64,000 bases of DNA from Ailurus styani (GCA_002007465.1 LNAC01000001.1:1884502-1948501); one strand, 5' to 3'. Counted from the stretch's first letter, positions 1-13,047 are shown. Notes: generated from the letters alone by a model not told the origin. Program-made: numbers and translations.

Positions 1-3000
1 TCCGTGGGCAGCAAGGACGGAATGCAGTGGTTGACCATCGTTTCAGATGCGGAAGCTGCGGTAACATGCACCTGTGGGGGCGCATCCCAGCAGGCCTGGT
101 GGATGCCAGCGAAGGCTGCGGGTCATCCCCGGAAGGGCAGGAGAGGGCGGTGATTGCGGTGTTAGGCAAAGGGGACGCAAACATCTCCTGCCCGCACCGG
201 GCACCGACTTCTGCACAGGGCAGACTCGCCTGCTTCTCTATTTCAGGTAGGGATCTCTCGGGCTAGTCTCCCCGGCTGTTCCAGATGCTGTGCGCTGCCT
301 GAGGCCTACGGCTCTGGAAATCTTGGGAGGTGCTCCCGGAGGGGGAGGGGACATCTGGCACTATCTCAGGCACGGTGAGCGCTCTGGGGAAGCGGTGTGC
401 ACAGCCCCGGGCAGCTGGTGACGGGGTTGTCGCGGGGAAGATGGTCAGGAGGAGGACAAGGAGGTTACGGAACAGAAGACGCGGACTCCGCCCAGGAACT
501 CGGCGGCACTCGGTCACATCAGAACGCGTGCCCTCACGGAGCTGGCGTGCAGGCCCCTGGGGGATGAGCGGGGTGCCTCTGCCCTCTGCTGGAAGCGCGC
601 CAGGCCGTCCCCGCATCCCTGCCCACTCGGGACTTTCACATCCCACTTGGGCTCAGTCTCCCACCTGTGGGGCCCCAGCTCAGGGGCTTTTTGGAGAGAA
701 TGTCCTTTTCCAGCCCATGAGTGGCCCTGAGGTGACACTGAAGGAGAGTCAGGAAGATGGAAGAAATAAAGCTTCTATGTGCGGGGGAGGGGACGAGGCA
801 GGAACAGGTGCAGAGCCAAGGGCCAGTCACCCCCAGACCCCGGGATAGGCAGCACACAGCTATCAGAACAAGACACGTGCATGACCCTGAACCCCGTGCA
901 CCCAGCCTCCATGCCAGCCCTCACAGCAGGACCTCAGCGGGGGGCAGAAGGGAGCCAAGGAAGAACTGAAGCTGAACGGTAGAGCAGCAGACCCAGAGCC
1001 CAGTGCTGCGTAAAGCCCATCCTGGGACAGGCAGCACAGGGCACAGAGCAGGGGAGGTCTCCTAGAGCCCAAAGGTGCCAGCTACCCCCGCCTGGGTCAC
1101 CACCACCTACGTCCCAGGTCACTGACTGCTCTATCCAGGTCAGAAAAGCACCGCCTCCAAGGATAGCTTTTCGGCTACTGGGCTGTGGGCTGGGTGAGTG
1201 CCGGGCAGCTGGAAGTGGCCCACTGCCCTGTGGACCATCCCGGACACCCTGAGCGGAAGTCCTACTGGGCTCTGTTCTGGGCTTTTCAGGGCACCCCGTG
1301 TGCTAGGACCCCATCTCTACCCCATCGGATGCCTCCACAGTCCTCATTAGTGATGGGAGGGTCAGCTAGCCCCAGAGGGCCTCACATTTTAAAAGACCTA
1401 GTTTTACAGTTGTTGTTTCGTATTCTCCTTTGACAATATTCTGTCACGTTGTCCCTTCGCCTGTTCCCTCCAGCTTCCCTGCCGACCCGGCCGTTTCTGA
1501 TTCTGGCCATTTCATGGGACACTGAGAGGGCCCCGCCACGCCCATGGGCCAAGGTCCCACCCTGGTTCCAACAAGTCCGCGATCTCCCACATCATCCCCT
1601 TCGCTGGAGTCGTGTGTGTGGATTGGCCGAGTCTCTTTTGATGGTTTGGTCTCGGAGAGCAGCAGAAACAAATGTATCTCCATTTCTCCAAGCGTCTTCT
1701 GATCCCCGATATCTTCTCCAACTACTACTCGACTCCAACTACTACTACTCCTTGGGCTTTGTCCGTCGGATGGGGCCGTCTGACCGGGGAGAAGTTCGGG
1801 CATCCAGGGGCAGAAGGGTCTAGGGTTTCTCAGCTCCTCACAAGCCCACGGGTTGGAGAATTCTTCACCTGGATCATAAGGTCCTGCAAGGGACCAGGGT
1901 TTAAAATGGACAGTGTAGCTCTCCTCTGCAAGGGGGCGGAGTGCTCAGTGTAGGGGGGCGGGGGGGGAGGTTGCAGGGGCTGGGGCGGGCCTGGAGGACG
2001 AAGCTGGGGCAACGTTTGAAGAACGGAAGAACGGCCACAGTGGGATCCTGCCAGGAGCAGGAGGGTGAAGCCTCTTGCAGCCTGATCCCCGTCTGGGATG
2101 AACGCCGGCCCAGAATCCAGGATGAGACGATGGAAGAGGCAGAATTCGGAGCGCACACGAGCCAGGCCCACCTCCTCCTCAACCCCACCACGCTGCCAAC
2201 CTCATCCACGCATTTATTTCACTTGTTTCCTTACCAAGAAACCATGCAGGAAATGTTAATTCAGTCTTTGAAGAACCAGAAATTTTAGGTCATACTTGCC
2301 TCTAAAGGCGACTTAGCACAGTTTTCCAGAAATTACTGGAGGAATTATATGACTTCAATAATTAACACGTCTGTACTCTCCTAGAATTCTGTGCAGAGGA
2401 GAAAACCCCCAAAGCCCCACCTCCGTCTCCATCCAGAGCGAGAAACAGTACAGCTGCGTCTTCACTGAACACAGCTGGCTCAGGGGCTCTTTACAAAGAG
2501 GAGCACAGGGGCGCCTTCGTGCGCTTCGCTGGTGAGCACCTGCCGACGCTTTCCGGACTCACCATCAGGCTGCCGCTGGGCCGCATGGTCTACTGCTTCC
2601 CCAGGCTCCTAGCCTCTCTAGAGCCCAACTCCGGTCCCCAGCCTCTTGCGCAGAGGGCCACCGCTGCTCCTCCCGCTAAGCTCTGGGCTTACACGGCTCT
2701 GCAGAAGGAGCTGTCCCGGGGAGATGCCTGGGTCTCCCACTCTCCCCATGTCTCTTCTCCCTTGACCCCTGACACTCAAAATGGTGACCGCGCCCCACTG
2801 GCCCTGGCTGGTCACTGACCACCAAATGACTTGGAGGTTAAACACGTGCCGGCTCCCTTTTACCCAGGCCATTTTATGAACTCGGATTCATTAGGCAGGA
2901 GACAGAAGCTGCCATATATTTTAGCACCTGATTTTAAGACCTTGAAGGAATTGCACTTCAGGAAGCAAATGGCCCATCTCACCATCTGTCAGACTTGGAA

Positions 3001-4440
3001 GAAATCTACAAGAGGGCCGACCCCTGGTCGTCACCAGCGGCCTGTGCCCTCTTACAGCAGGGACTGCAGCACTCTCTCCCCTGTCCGCCTGCTTGTACCC
3101 AGATGAGGACCAGGACACAGGTGTTTACAGATTTATTGGTAAATGAGACAACATGACTTAGACATGGGTGTCTGCCTGCTGGCATACTTAACATTCTGAC
3201 ACCCCTTGTCTCTTTGTCTACAGGTTCCAGCAACTTCCATGAGGAGCAGGTGGAGGTTGTCTTATAAATTATCAGCGTGCAAATCTATAAATTCCAATAC
3301 TTCCAAGGCGATTTGGTGCTTTCCGTACTTAGGGACAGTAGCAAATGGCACATGGTGCTTCGTTCTGTGAGCACTTGGAAGGTGGCTGCTGATCTTCCTG
3401 AAGGTGGCCCCAGAAAGCACAGCCGCAGGGGAGGGAAACAGAGCTAGCACGCCCATCACAGTGAGCAGAGAGCTCTGGGGAGTCTCAGCTCGGCTTGCCC
3501 TCACCCATGCAGGTGGTGGGGCAGGGATCCCTTCCGCAAGGCCCTTGGGAGCCCACCCTAAAGCCCCTGGGCCCTGCTACTCTGCCAGGCAGATATTCTG
3601 GATGTTGACCAAACGCTATTCCGCTGCCCTTGTCGAAGTCAGGACAGCCTTTCCTTGTTGCCGAATTTATGTCCATTCCTCAGCTCTTACCTCACTCGTC
3701 GGTCTAACACCCACACCTCCAGCCTTGCTTACTTCCTCCTCCCTGCCCCCGCAGCTCGGGGCTCCTAGTTCCAGGTCTCTCGTGGACCTTCTCATGCATC
3801 ACAGCTCCTGTGTTTGGGCTCTGGCCCGTCTCCATCCAGCTGGCTGTCGGATCTACCTGGTACCTCTTCCCTTCTCTGCTTACGTTCACGCCCCAGGTGA
3901 TTTCTGCATGTAGTGCGGTGGTTTCACATACCATTTCTGTACTAACTCTCAAGTATAGAATGCCAGCCCTGCCCTCTCTTCCCTCTATACCCATGGAGCT
4001 GATGACTCTCAACATTTCCACCCACATGCCCAATAGCTTGAAGTGAATGTGCTCAAATATTTGATTTGTCATAGCTCTCCTGCAACATTCCCCAACTCGA
4101 GAGATAGGGACTCTATTCTTCCAATCAGTTAAGACAAAAGACTTGCTTCTGGTTGGGTTCAACCAATGGATCACTAGCATGAAATGGAGAGGGAGGAGAG
4201 CCAGGTTGGAGCGCCAGAGCCCTGGCCCCTGTTACCTCTCTTTGGCTCTTGCAGTGGTTATGTGACAACTGCCACCACTGGGCAAACTTTCTTCCATGGC
4301 TACAGCTCTAACCAGTTCCTGGAAACACTGCTCTTTTCTCTTCCTCCTCGGCCCTAAAGATGTCAATATCTCAATGCTGTTTCCAGTCTCAAGAGCTCTG
4401 TCATTGCCTCGAGGTTCCTTCAACCCTTCCCACAGCTCTG
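1..4440. other. GC-rich unique DNA without a recognisable gene
   Basis: Open frames occur on both strands here, overlap each other and show no domain, codon periodicity or splice-bounded structure that I recognise. A short (ACT)-rich stretch lies near 1720-1750 and a G-run near 1952-1972. The part from about 3640 to 4180 has the pyrimidine-rich look of degraded L2 sequence, but I cannot place it firmly. I see no promoter, RNA gene or young repeat. Confidence 0.5.
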
Positions 4441-4785
4441 CAAATAACCCCTTCACTAGCCGTCTTTAGTCAAACCCTCTGAGGCTGCCCTCCATTCCCT
4501 GCTGGGGCCCTGCCTGACACCCCCCCTACTTAAAACACTGTTCCCTTCTGTATCTGCTGCCTTCCCCTTATCTTTCCTTTAAACAGTTTGCAGTGCCCCT
4601 CATATAGTTACTGCTTCATCCATTTATGTGTCTCATTCGCTAGACACGGAAACCGTATGAGAGCAGAGACTTGGTCTCATGTTTTCTTCCGCATTTTCAG
4701 CACATAGAATGGGTCTTGAACACAGTAGATACTCAATACATATTTCTTGGGACATTGAGCATTTGAATGAATAAATAAACCCAGT
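4440..4785 (+). repeat. L2 LINE 3' end, diverged
   Basis: The stretch carries the typical order of an L2 3' end. A CT-rich section comes first, then a block meaning 'gagagcagagacttggtct', then a CAGCACATAGAA-type block, and finally AGTAGATACTCAATACATATTT followed by a GAATGAATAAATAA tail. L2 is a CR1-clade LINE that was active before the placental radiation, so heavy divergence is expected. No coding capacity remains. Confidence 0.75.
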
Positions 4786-4994
4786 TCCTATGGGTGTTCC
4801 TAATCATAAAAGGCAAATTTTAGGCACTGTTCTTCCTCCTTGGGTTATGGTTTGCTGGATACGGATGTGGAAGAGTGTATCTAATTCATTCACACGTTCA
4901 TTCACCCATCCTCTGAATGTTGGGTCCCAGGTCTCCCCTTCCAGCCCCACGCTAAGACTTTCAGGGAATTAAGGGCGGGGTCGCCGTCCATGGT

Positions 4995-5026
4995 TCTGAA
5001 ACATCCTTCCTCTGAAACATCCTTCC
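4995..5026. repeat. 16-bp tandem duplication
   Basis: The 16-base unit beginning TCTGAAACATCC is present twice, end to end (4995-5010 and 5011-5026), with no mismatch. It looks like a replication-slippage product. Confidence 0.9.
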
Positions 5027-5285
5027 TTATTATATCTGAGATCTGTCTTTTAGAAGCACACCCCAGTACACCCTGCTGTTTTCACACAGTATCGTGATTC
5101 TCCTTCCACTTCCTATTTGCTAACCTTGAACCCACATCTGTCCAACTCAAAAACCGGGCCTCTCCCATAGGCACAGCTGCCTCCTGGGGGCATAGCGGAC
5201 CTGAGGTCATAACCCTGGATCCTCAAGTGGGGGCCACACCCACAGTCCTCCCACATTCTCCTCCTCCCGTGACTGCTCTGGCCAC

Positions 5286-5345
5286 CCACATACAGTGCGC
5301 CGAGCGCTCCCGTGTGGCCACATACAGTGCGCCGAGCGCTCCCGT
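5286..5345. repeat. Tandem duplication, 32-bp period, CpG-containing
   Basis: A 28-base block containing ACAGTGCGCCGAGCGCTCCC occurs at 5286-5313 and again at 5318-5345. The copies are identical, which suggests either a recent event or an assembly effect. Each copy contains the palindrome GAGCGCTC. Confidence 0.9.
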
Positions 5346-5459
5346 TATGTAACTGAGACACCAGTCTCCACGGAGCCTCTGGCTCCTACTAGAAACCCTC
5401 ATCCTGCAAACACAGTGGAACACGGAGTTAATGCGGTGAGTACGGAGGAGGAGTTCCCA

Positions 5460-5720
5460 TCCGCCCTGGCCTCATTAGCATTGGAGTTGTGGTGCTAATT
5501 AAATCAATTGTCCAGATGGCTTGGCAAATTGCTCAAGCCTACACAGAAAGGAATCTCGTGTCATTATTTGGAGCAATGATTTTTTATGAATAAAATAATT
5601 AGGAAAAGATATGTAAGTGGAATAATCCATTAGCAAAAATGATACCTTTGTCTTTTTTTTCTGTTCTAAGTATAAAATACTGAGACCCATAATGCCACTC
5701 ACAGACATCTTGAGTGCTCA
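5460..5720. promoter_or_regulatory. Candidate conserved non-coding element
   Basis: This is an AT-rich island within GC-rich surroundings and is not explained by any repeat I recognise. It holds several homeodomain-type cores (CATTAGCATT, GCTAATTAAATC, AATAATTAGG, CCATTAGC). The first about 120 bases read like slowly evolving enhancer sequence. No alignment was available, so conservation is inferred from composition and motif density only. Confidence 0.3.
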
Positions 5721-7180
5721 TGAAAAAGTCAGAAAAATGCTGTTCGGTGTCAAGATTCATACTTAACCATCACCATTTAAGTGACTGGAAGTTCAATTTT
5801 CTACTGTCAAGGAGGATACAAGGTTTAAGGTGTACCTTTGGGAGAATGAAGTTCTAGTCTCAGGTCAGACACTAACTCACCACGTGGTCCCAGTTAAGCC
5901 ACCAGAGACCCCCCCTCAGCTTCGAGAGGTGAAAGGAGCCACGGAATTATGGACAGAGGCACGCGCTCCGGGGAGGCTAGGCATTGGCTGCACGGTATTC
6001 TGAGACACACGGGGATGTGCAGTGATTAGGAAACGAGCTAAGCCCTGATGTGCTGGGTCCTGTCACGGGGGACAAAAGGTCACTGGAGGGTTTGGGTCAA
6101 GCAGGAGCAACAGGGTGGGGAGAGTCAGCTACAGGTGAACAGGAGCCAGTATCGGGGCAAAGCCCAGACAGCATGTCTTCAGATACCCCAAGAATGTGAA
6201 GTCCTAGACTCCCCAGAAGCTCACAGTGTGACAGTGACCTTACTCACAGGAAGAGAACGGGGCTGGGCTGGCTGCATTCACACACAGGCGCAAAGGAAAG
6301 TTCCAGACGGATGTGCACGCATGTGGCAAGTTTGGGGAAATTATCCAGGCGTGCTAGATGTAGAGAGTGGAGCCGGACGGGGTGGATGGGTGTGGAGGCG
6401 CCATTTAATGAGCAGACCTCAGAGTCGTGTTGATCTCCCTTTCCAGGGAAGGGGCACCCATTTCCTCCTTTCACAGATCCGTGGGCTCTGCGATAACCCC
6501 GCCACTATGAACTGACTGACTTCTTTGCTGGTATCCCCCCAGACGCTGAACTTCCTGCATCTTCCCTGCATGGACCTCCCCTCCTCCAGTGACCCTGCCT
6601 GCCTTCACACACTTGCCAGCACCCCGGCACATGCCACCGCCGATCACTGCAGCCCCTCAGTAATTTCAGGTTTAAGCATCCATCTGACCAGTGTCTTTAG
6701 CTTATCCCTACATTCCCCCAGTTCCAACGATCCCCTGCCTCACTGCCATCTTCAGCCCGCTGATGTTACCACAGCTTGGTTATCTCCCATCCAAGTGTCC
6801 ACAATCTGCCTCCTACTCAAAGTAAAGGCCTCAGTTCAGTTTAACACTCACTGCGGGGCATACACCGAGCTCCGTCATCCCTCCTAACTTTGCTGGGCTC
6901 GTTGGCTAAATTGCAACCAGGGTTAGTTCAGTTCTCTGCCTGCTCTACGTCTACTGCCTAAATCACCGAATGTAACTGTACAAAACACAGATCCACACGA
7001 ACTGGCTCCGACTTCAAGGTCACTGTCATCGAGAGTACCCTAATGCTGTCCAGAAATCCCGAGTTTTCTTCATGGCACTTTATTCTCCTGCATACTCTAT
7101 GCTTCCCTCCAAACTCCTTCTGCCACCTGAAACCGTCCATCACCTCTTCTGGTGTGTGTACTTCCAGCTGACCTTGACTC
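5721..7180. other. Intergenic DNA, partly L2-like
   Basis: No gene is supported. Around 5820-5900 there is weak MIR-like sequence. From about 6530 the CT-rich, stop-interrupted sequence resembles upstream L2 sequence continuous with the copy at 7180, but similarity is too faint for firm limits. Confidence 0.35.
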
Positions 7181-8460
7181 CTAGTTCACCTTGGAAATAG
7201 AAACAATCAGAATTGAATTTCCACTGCCTCCCACTACCACATGGACCCTACCCTCCGGTTTGCAAAGCCCAGGTCCTCCTCTCACGCATGAGGTCCTACC
7301 TGCCCCAGTGCAGGACACCTGCTAATACAATTCTTGCCCCCCCTCTCAGCATTGACCAAACTTCCCCTCACCCCCGGGTCTTCCAGTCAGCACAGCCACA
7401 GGGTGCTATGTCTGCGGTCACAAACACAGGGTAAACTGCTCTCCTCTCTCCTGCAGCTACTGTTCCATTTCCCTCCCTCCCTTCACAGCACAGCTCCAAA
7501 AATGCCACCTATCCTCAGTGCCTCTAATTTCTTCTAAACTTAATACAAGAAAGCTTTGGTCCTCATCACCCTGCTGATGCTACACGCATCTGGATGAAGC
7601 AGGGAAAGTGACAAGGAACAATAGCAGCAGGGCCCTCCCCCCGACCCCAGTCTCAGTGTGTGTTACCCATCCCCCCAGGGCTTCAACTCCAAGCTATGGA
7701 GTCATACTCGGTTCCCTCCTTAGCGGCAACTCCACATCTAAGCCATCAGCAACTCGTGCGGGTTCTGGCCAGCCTGCAGTAAGTCCTGAGTCTCTGTCCT
7801 CTCCTCCATCACTGGACAGGCCACCTTCCTCCCTGTTCCCTCAACTTGCCTTCTCCTGTCCCCTCATTCCACGCAGCAACAACGGCAGGTTTAAAAAACC
7901 TGAGCACAAAGCATGCATTCAAACACCACAGTGCCTTCCCGTCACATTTGGAATGAACCCCATCTCCCCACCATGCCGTGGGGGTCTAGACAGCATGACT
8001 TCCGCCTGCTTCTGTAACTCCTTCCCAGACTTGCACACCAGGCATGCTGTTCCGGCCTTAAGATGATAAGCCTTCTCTCCTTTCCCAAAACAAGTCAAAT
8101 TCCCACCCCAATTCCTTCGGCTCTGCTAGTTCCTGTTCAAAACGTCCTTCAGTCACATTGTCCCACCTCATCATTCACGTCTTGGTTTAAAGGTTCCCTC
8201 TTTATGAGGTTTCCTTGGCTGCCCATCCATGGGGACCTGTTACCCATCCGTATCCTCCACATCCATTTCTTTCCTTCTCCCTGGAGTTTGTTCCCATCAG
8301 AAATATCTTAACTTATTTCTCCTGTCTTCTTCTCTGTCTTTAGAGGAGCATGAGATCTGCAAGGGCAGCTACCATGGGGTCTTCTTGGAGGCAGCAACCC
8401 TAACACCTACCACAGTGCCCAGCACAGCCGATGCTCCATCGGACAGGCTGAAAAGGCACA
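7180..8460 (+). repeat. L2 LINE, long diverged copy reaching the 3' end
   Basis: Several segments match the order of the L2 second open reading frame and 3' region as I remember it. One is an 'aatagaaacaatcag' block near 7196. A 'cagctactgttccatttccct' type block follows near 7453. A 'gccttcccgtcacatttggaatgaacccc' type block lies near 7932. The 'gagatctgcaagggcagctaccatggggtc' and 'cacagtgcccagcacag' end motifs lie near 8350-8430. Reading frames are broken throughout, so it is a fossil. This copy explains most of the apparent open frames here. Confidence 0.7.
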
Positions 8461-8504
8461 TAATGGTGTCAGTTATTCCTCATGCCTCTTGAGAGTGGCA
8501 TTTC

Positions 8505-8710
8505 CATGCTAAGTCATTCACGTGTATTCACTCCACTCTCAAATCCGTCTCGCGAGGCGATGCCGTATTATTCCAACTTGACACATTCAAAAACTGAACC
8601 ATGGAAAGAAGTGTAATTTGTCCACAGACACAGGGTCAGTCAGTGGCAAAGCAGAGTGGGAGCCTAGATGTTTGCCTGCCCCTCAAGCCAGGCTGTTTTC
8701 ACAAATATCA
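8505..8710 (-). repeat. MIR SINE, reverse orientation
   Basis: Reads in the order of the reverse-complement MIR core: 'tcattcacgtgtattcactccactctc', then a GCGAGGCGATGCCGTATTATTCC segment, then an 'actgaaccatgg' segment, then 'tttgtccacagacacagg' and 'cagtggcaaagcagagtgggagcc'. MIR is an old tRNA-derived mammalian SINE. Confidence 0.65.
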
Positions 8711-8814
8711 CTTGAGAATAAAAAGTGGTGGCATCAGACAATCGGGTATAACTTTGATTTCTCTTTCCGCCCTGGAGCAGGGAAATCCGAGGCTGGTGAG
8801 ATGGCCTGAACACC

Positions 8815-8830
8815 AAAAAAAAAAAAAAAA
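8815..8830. repeat. Poly-A run (16 A)
   Basis: A plain homopolymer with no SINE or L1 body immediately upstream that I can recognise. It could be the tail of an unrecognised retroposed sequence or simple slippage. Confidence 0.9.
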
Positions 8831-8889
8831 GATTAATGGAATAAAACATATGGGAAGACCCTTCCAATTTTTCTCCAAATGGTTTTAAG

Positions 8890-9250
8890 CACAGCTCTTA
8901 GGTCTCCTACTATACCGGTCAAACAGAGGCCAATTATATTTTAATCTAAAAAGTACTATTCTCTCTTTAAAAATTCATGTTTTTAAAACACTTTTCAAAC
9001 TTCTTTTTTAATGCTGTTTGGCATCATGAAGGGGGAGAGCAGCAAATGGATGTCACAGTCTTCATCATGACCTAGAAAAACAGTTCTGTTAAGCGCTATG
9101 CTACATCCCTGGGTACCGTGTCATTTACCTCCCCAGGAATATGGGTGTTGATGGCTATAAAGTAGAACTGTGTTTTATCACGCTAATCAAATAATGTCTT
9201 GCAGACTACAATGGCGGCTCAATATTTTAATCCTACTTTATGTCATTAAA
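8890..9250. promoter_or_regulatory. Candidate conserved non-coding element
   Basis: AT-rich, non-repetitive block with CCAATTATATTTTAATC, TTAAAAATTCATG and several TTTAAA motifs, sitting between GC-rich flanks. There is no coding signal. Evidence is compositional only. Confidence 0.2.
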
Positions 9251-9829
9251 ATCTTCCTGTCAGATAACGGGCTGGTATCCAAGGACCTCAACCTGTGCAT
9301 CAAGGGTCCGCGCCGCCCCATCTCTCCTCCTCAGTGCTTTGCAAAGCTTGCAGTGTTTGCCAGGGAACCAAACACACCCATTGCCCAAGTGGGCAGACCA
9401 GGCTGAGACTGACGGAAGCCTCCTCATGCGGTCCTCTGTCCTGACTGCACGGCCGGGGCTGCCGTCTGCAAGCTGACTGGGCGAGACTCGCCGTCCCCTA
9501 AAGACAAGGACGCAGGTCCCCATCTCCCCGGATGGGGGTGTCGAGGCCACAGGACAGCGTGAGAATGGCTCGCTTGCTGGATCTGGCCCCGGCGCCCACG
9601 CTCTGAGAAAGGGACAGCGAGCCCTGCCCAAGACAAATGGATGATCCCACGTACCAAGTGTGGGGAGACAGGCAAGCTAATGGGGGGGCCGACAGGCTCT
9701 CCCGTCCTAAATGGACGGTGCTCTTTCCGGTCGTCACCCTCGCCCGCCCTTTCCCTGTGAGTCTCTCTCCTGCCCCACAGGGACGCGTTAGGTTCAGTGC
9801 AGTAAAGATGACAGTCCGTAGTTTCAAGA
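9251..9829. other. GC-richer DNA, no gene seen
   Basis: Open frames overlap on both strands without recognisable domains. A fair 3' splice-site look-alike (pyrimidine tract ending CCCCACAG) lies near 9760-9780, but no matching exon or donor could be defined. Confidence 0.45.
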
Positions 9830-10245
9830 AGACAAATCAACACAAATTCCCTTGCAACCAGTTTTTCTTTTTCCTATCAGAGAAAGTCAAGATAAGGCAG
9901 TCATGCAGAAAGAGCACTGCACTCAGCATGTACGTATGATTGCAAGAGTTGAAAGAAATTTTCTAGTTATAACTATAAAGGAAATTGCCCTCCTATCTTC
10001 CTCTTTTTCCTTGACACATTTCTACGAGAACACAACATTTTCTCCTGAAGCACAGACACCCTTGATTGCTAGGAGCTTGTGGTTTCGGTTCCTAATCACT
10101 AAATTAATTACTCTGAACACAGCAACTTGTTTCCTCCAGACGAATGCTGTTCACATCAGGGTGTGGTGCGCGTTCACGTGGCCTGTGCGACGCTGCCCCT
10201 CCTTCGTCTTCACAGAGCTCCCAGGCTGCTGAATTAGGCGCGCTG
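9830..10245. promoter_or_regulatory. Candidate conserved non-coding element
   Basis: AT-rich, repeat-free stretch with CACTAAATTAATTACTCTG, AGTTATAACTATAAAGG and GATAAGG motifs (homeodomain-, SRF/CDX- and GATA-like). Flanks are clearly more GC-rich. No open frame looks coding. Confidence 0.25.
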
Positions 10246-12894
10246 GTCATTAAGAGTACTGCTTTGTTCCATTGATTCACCCATGGGTTTTTTCCCTTTT
10301 CTATAGTCAAAATTGGTATTTTTCACTCCCTTTTCCAGCACACAGTGCATCTCCTTAGTCTCACCGCAAGGCTTTCAGAGCTGAGTAATTATTACACTTT
10401 GCCCTCAGCTCCACGGTCCTGCCCTGGGCAGAGGCTTCTGACCCCCTCCATCTGGCTTCCCCCCGGGGGCCTGGGACACTGTCCTCTGGACCGCTGGTGA
10501 CAGATGGGGCTCAGGCCCAGGAAGCAGGTCCTGGGGTGTATTCCTGGGGTGCAGAATTGCGGATGTTGGGTGAGCTACTTCTTGGCTCCCTGTGGAGAGA
10601 TGGGAGCTGCCCAAGGGGACGTGCTGCTCCCCAGAGAGGCCCAGACGCAGGTGCAAGCATCCGGACATAAGGCAAGGTTTCCCCGTGTGCACGGCTCCTG
10701 TGCGGTTCACCTCAGTGATCAAACACCTCTAGAGAAACGTGCTGGGCATGTGGTAAGGTGGTAGGGTTAGGGCGCAAGTAGGCTCCACTCCCAGTCCTGA
10801 GATGAAGCTTCCGTGGGGCTCAGACAGGTCACCTGCTCTGTCTTGGCGGACCCAGAGGGCGTCCTTCCCAGGCCCGCATTTCCGGGAACCCAGGACGGTC
10901 TCTGGGGAGGGAATGAGAGGCACGAGCCTCTTGCTCACCCCGTTCCAGAAGCGGTGGCCCAGGAAGACCTTCTCAGCAGGGATGCTGGTGCCCCACCTGC
11001 TCCTAGGGTCAACTAGGAAGGCTCTCTCCCTGCGGCCCCAATGGGACGGCTGTCCGCAGGGCAGATTCCACGCTTCCAGGGAAGCATCAGCTCCCGCCAC
11101 CTTGCCCATCGGCCCGAGCCCGAGCGAACAGCCTCTGGGGGCGATTCCCCATCACGTCGGTGAGCACGAGGCTCACAGGAGTGTCTCACTGGCCGAGGGC
11201 CTGGCAGGACGCTAGTGACCCAAGGCATTCTTGGTCCTCGTTGCACTACTCACACCGAAGACACTGACTTACGGAGCACTTCGGGAAGTCCCTACTGCTT
11301 TCCACATTTCTTACATCTTCCCGAGGCAGAGGTACTGGAGGAGCCCAGGGGCCAGCTCCGTGTGCCTCCGAGACAAGCGCTTGCCAACAGCAAAAGGAAG
11401 CTCTGTGACAACAGGCAAACGGGGATGGGCCCCCGCCTGGGCTGCCCATCTGAGGCCACAGCCCTCGTCCTGTGGGCCTGCTGCCCGCCTCTTCCTGGCT
11501 CTGCCAGCAGCTCCAGGCACCGCAGACACCCCTCTTCCGCTTTTCCCCTGGGGTCTGACCTTGGATAACCTTCAGAATCTGAAGAATGGCCGACAGCCTC
11601 CCCGTGAGTGCATGTGCGAACGCGCGCCCTGCAGAGTGGGAGTGAGTGCACTTCACGGGCCCTGCGGAAACGGAGCGCCGAGTCCTGTAAAGTGTTCTGG
11701 GCGGGAGGCCTGGCCGCCCCGGGGAGACTGACCCCCTCCCGTGTTGGTGAACTTCCCAGGGCAGGAAGGACTTCTGTGTTTATTGCCCCCCATGGCTGTG
11801 CGACGTGCTAGGAGGGGCTCGGCGGCCCAAGGGGACCAGCTGACCCAGAGCTGTCCTGGCCCCAGAAGAAGGCCACTCTTTCCGCAGGACAAGCGTGTGG
11901 ATGGTAGGACTGCTGCCACGTGCTGGCCACACCTCACCTTGTTTGCAGCAAACTTCTGGACCCTTCAATGCCCCATCTGCTCCGTTTCCTTGATGGCACC
12001 TCTCGTCTGCACCTTGGCTGCATCCTGGGCCCCAGGACATCGGCTCGCACCGGTGAGCGCAGGAGGCGTCCTAAGGTCTGGCCGCCAACAGCACTGAGAG
12101 CCCCGTCGAGGATCCTTATTAAGTGCCTACTGTGTGCCATCCAGGGGCCACTCAGATGTCTCCTTCAGGACGCTGCCAGCCTCACGGCTGTAGGGCTGTA
12201 GGGGCCCAGGGAAGCCTCAAGAGAGGACAGAAAGACCACACCCCGTGAGAGGGTGATGAAAACCAGCTGCCTCGGTCCCCTCAGGCTGCTGAAAGAAAAC
12301 CACCACAGACCAGGTGACCCGCACACAACACACATGGACTTCTCACCATTCTGGACACTGGAAGCCCGAGATGGAGGCACCGGGAGATTGGGCGTCTGAT
12401 AAGAACCCTCCGCCTGGCTGTCCCTTCCTGTGCCCTCCTGCAGCGACAGGGTGACAGAGCTCTCCAGGCCTCGCTTCTCAGGGCGCTGATCCCTATTGCA
12501 GGCCACAACCCTCATCATGGAAGCCCCCCCGGGCCCTGCTTCCTGACGCCGTCACCTCAGGGGTGACGTCTCAATGTGTGAATTTGGAGGGGGGACACAC
12601 AGTGGGGCGGGATCTGGTCCCAGGCCCTCGTCCCCGGCCGTGTAAACCGCACCAGCCCCTCCTGCCACAGGGCTCTCACACACACACACCTTTGCACACC
12701 TGGGACTCGGGACCCCCCCCATGCCCCGGCTGCGGCCCCCCGTGCAGATCCCGGCCCTCTCTTCCTGTGTCTGAAACCAGGGTCCCTGAACCCCCGGGTC
12801 AGGCCGAAGACACAGCTGAAGCAAACTCCACCCCTGAGACCATTCATGAGCAACTTCGTGGACGGCCATTGTGTCCTCTCGGACCCCCGAAAGG
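10246..12894. other. GC-rich unique DNA, no gene seen
   Basis: Long overlapping open frames on both strands reflect low stop-codon density in GC-rich DNA. A trace near 12113-12160 (AAGTGCCTACTGTGTGCCAT) resembles a reversed L2 3' end. Nothing else is recognised. Confidence 0.45.
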
Positions 12895-13047
12895 GAAGGG
12901 GTGGATGTGACCTCCACTTCACAGTTGAGAAACTGGGCCTTAGAGCTCTGCATCTCCGTATGCCACAGTCGCACCGCCGCGGAGCCGCCGAGCAGGGATT
13001 CCAGTCCAGGCCTATGTGATCGACCCTGAGCACCAGGCCTCGCGTGG
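12895..13047 (-). repeat. MIR SINE, reverse orientation
   Basis: Contains, in order, a 'cttcacagttgagaaactgggcc' segment, a GCCACAGTCGCAC segment, a GAGCAGGGATTCCAGTCCAGGCC segment and a 'gaccctgagcacc' end. This matches the reverse-complement MIR layout (gaaactgaggc / tcacacagc / gggattcgaacccagg). Confidence 0.7.

Larger units (their letters stand above)
4786..5460. other. Unique DNA with two short tandem duplications
   Basis: No gene is visible. The only structure is a 16-bp direct duplication at 4995-5026 and a duplication with 32-bp period at 5286-5345; both are listed separately. Confidence 0.5.

Noticed and set aside
7180..8460. Several 80-150 codon frames as small genes
   Set aside because: They fall inside a long, decayed L2 LINE.
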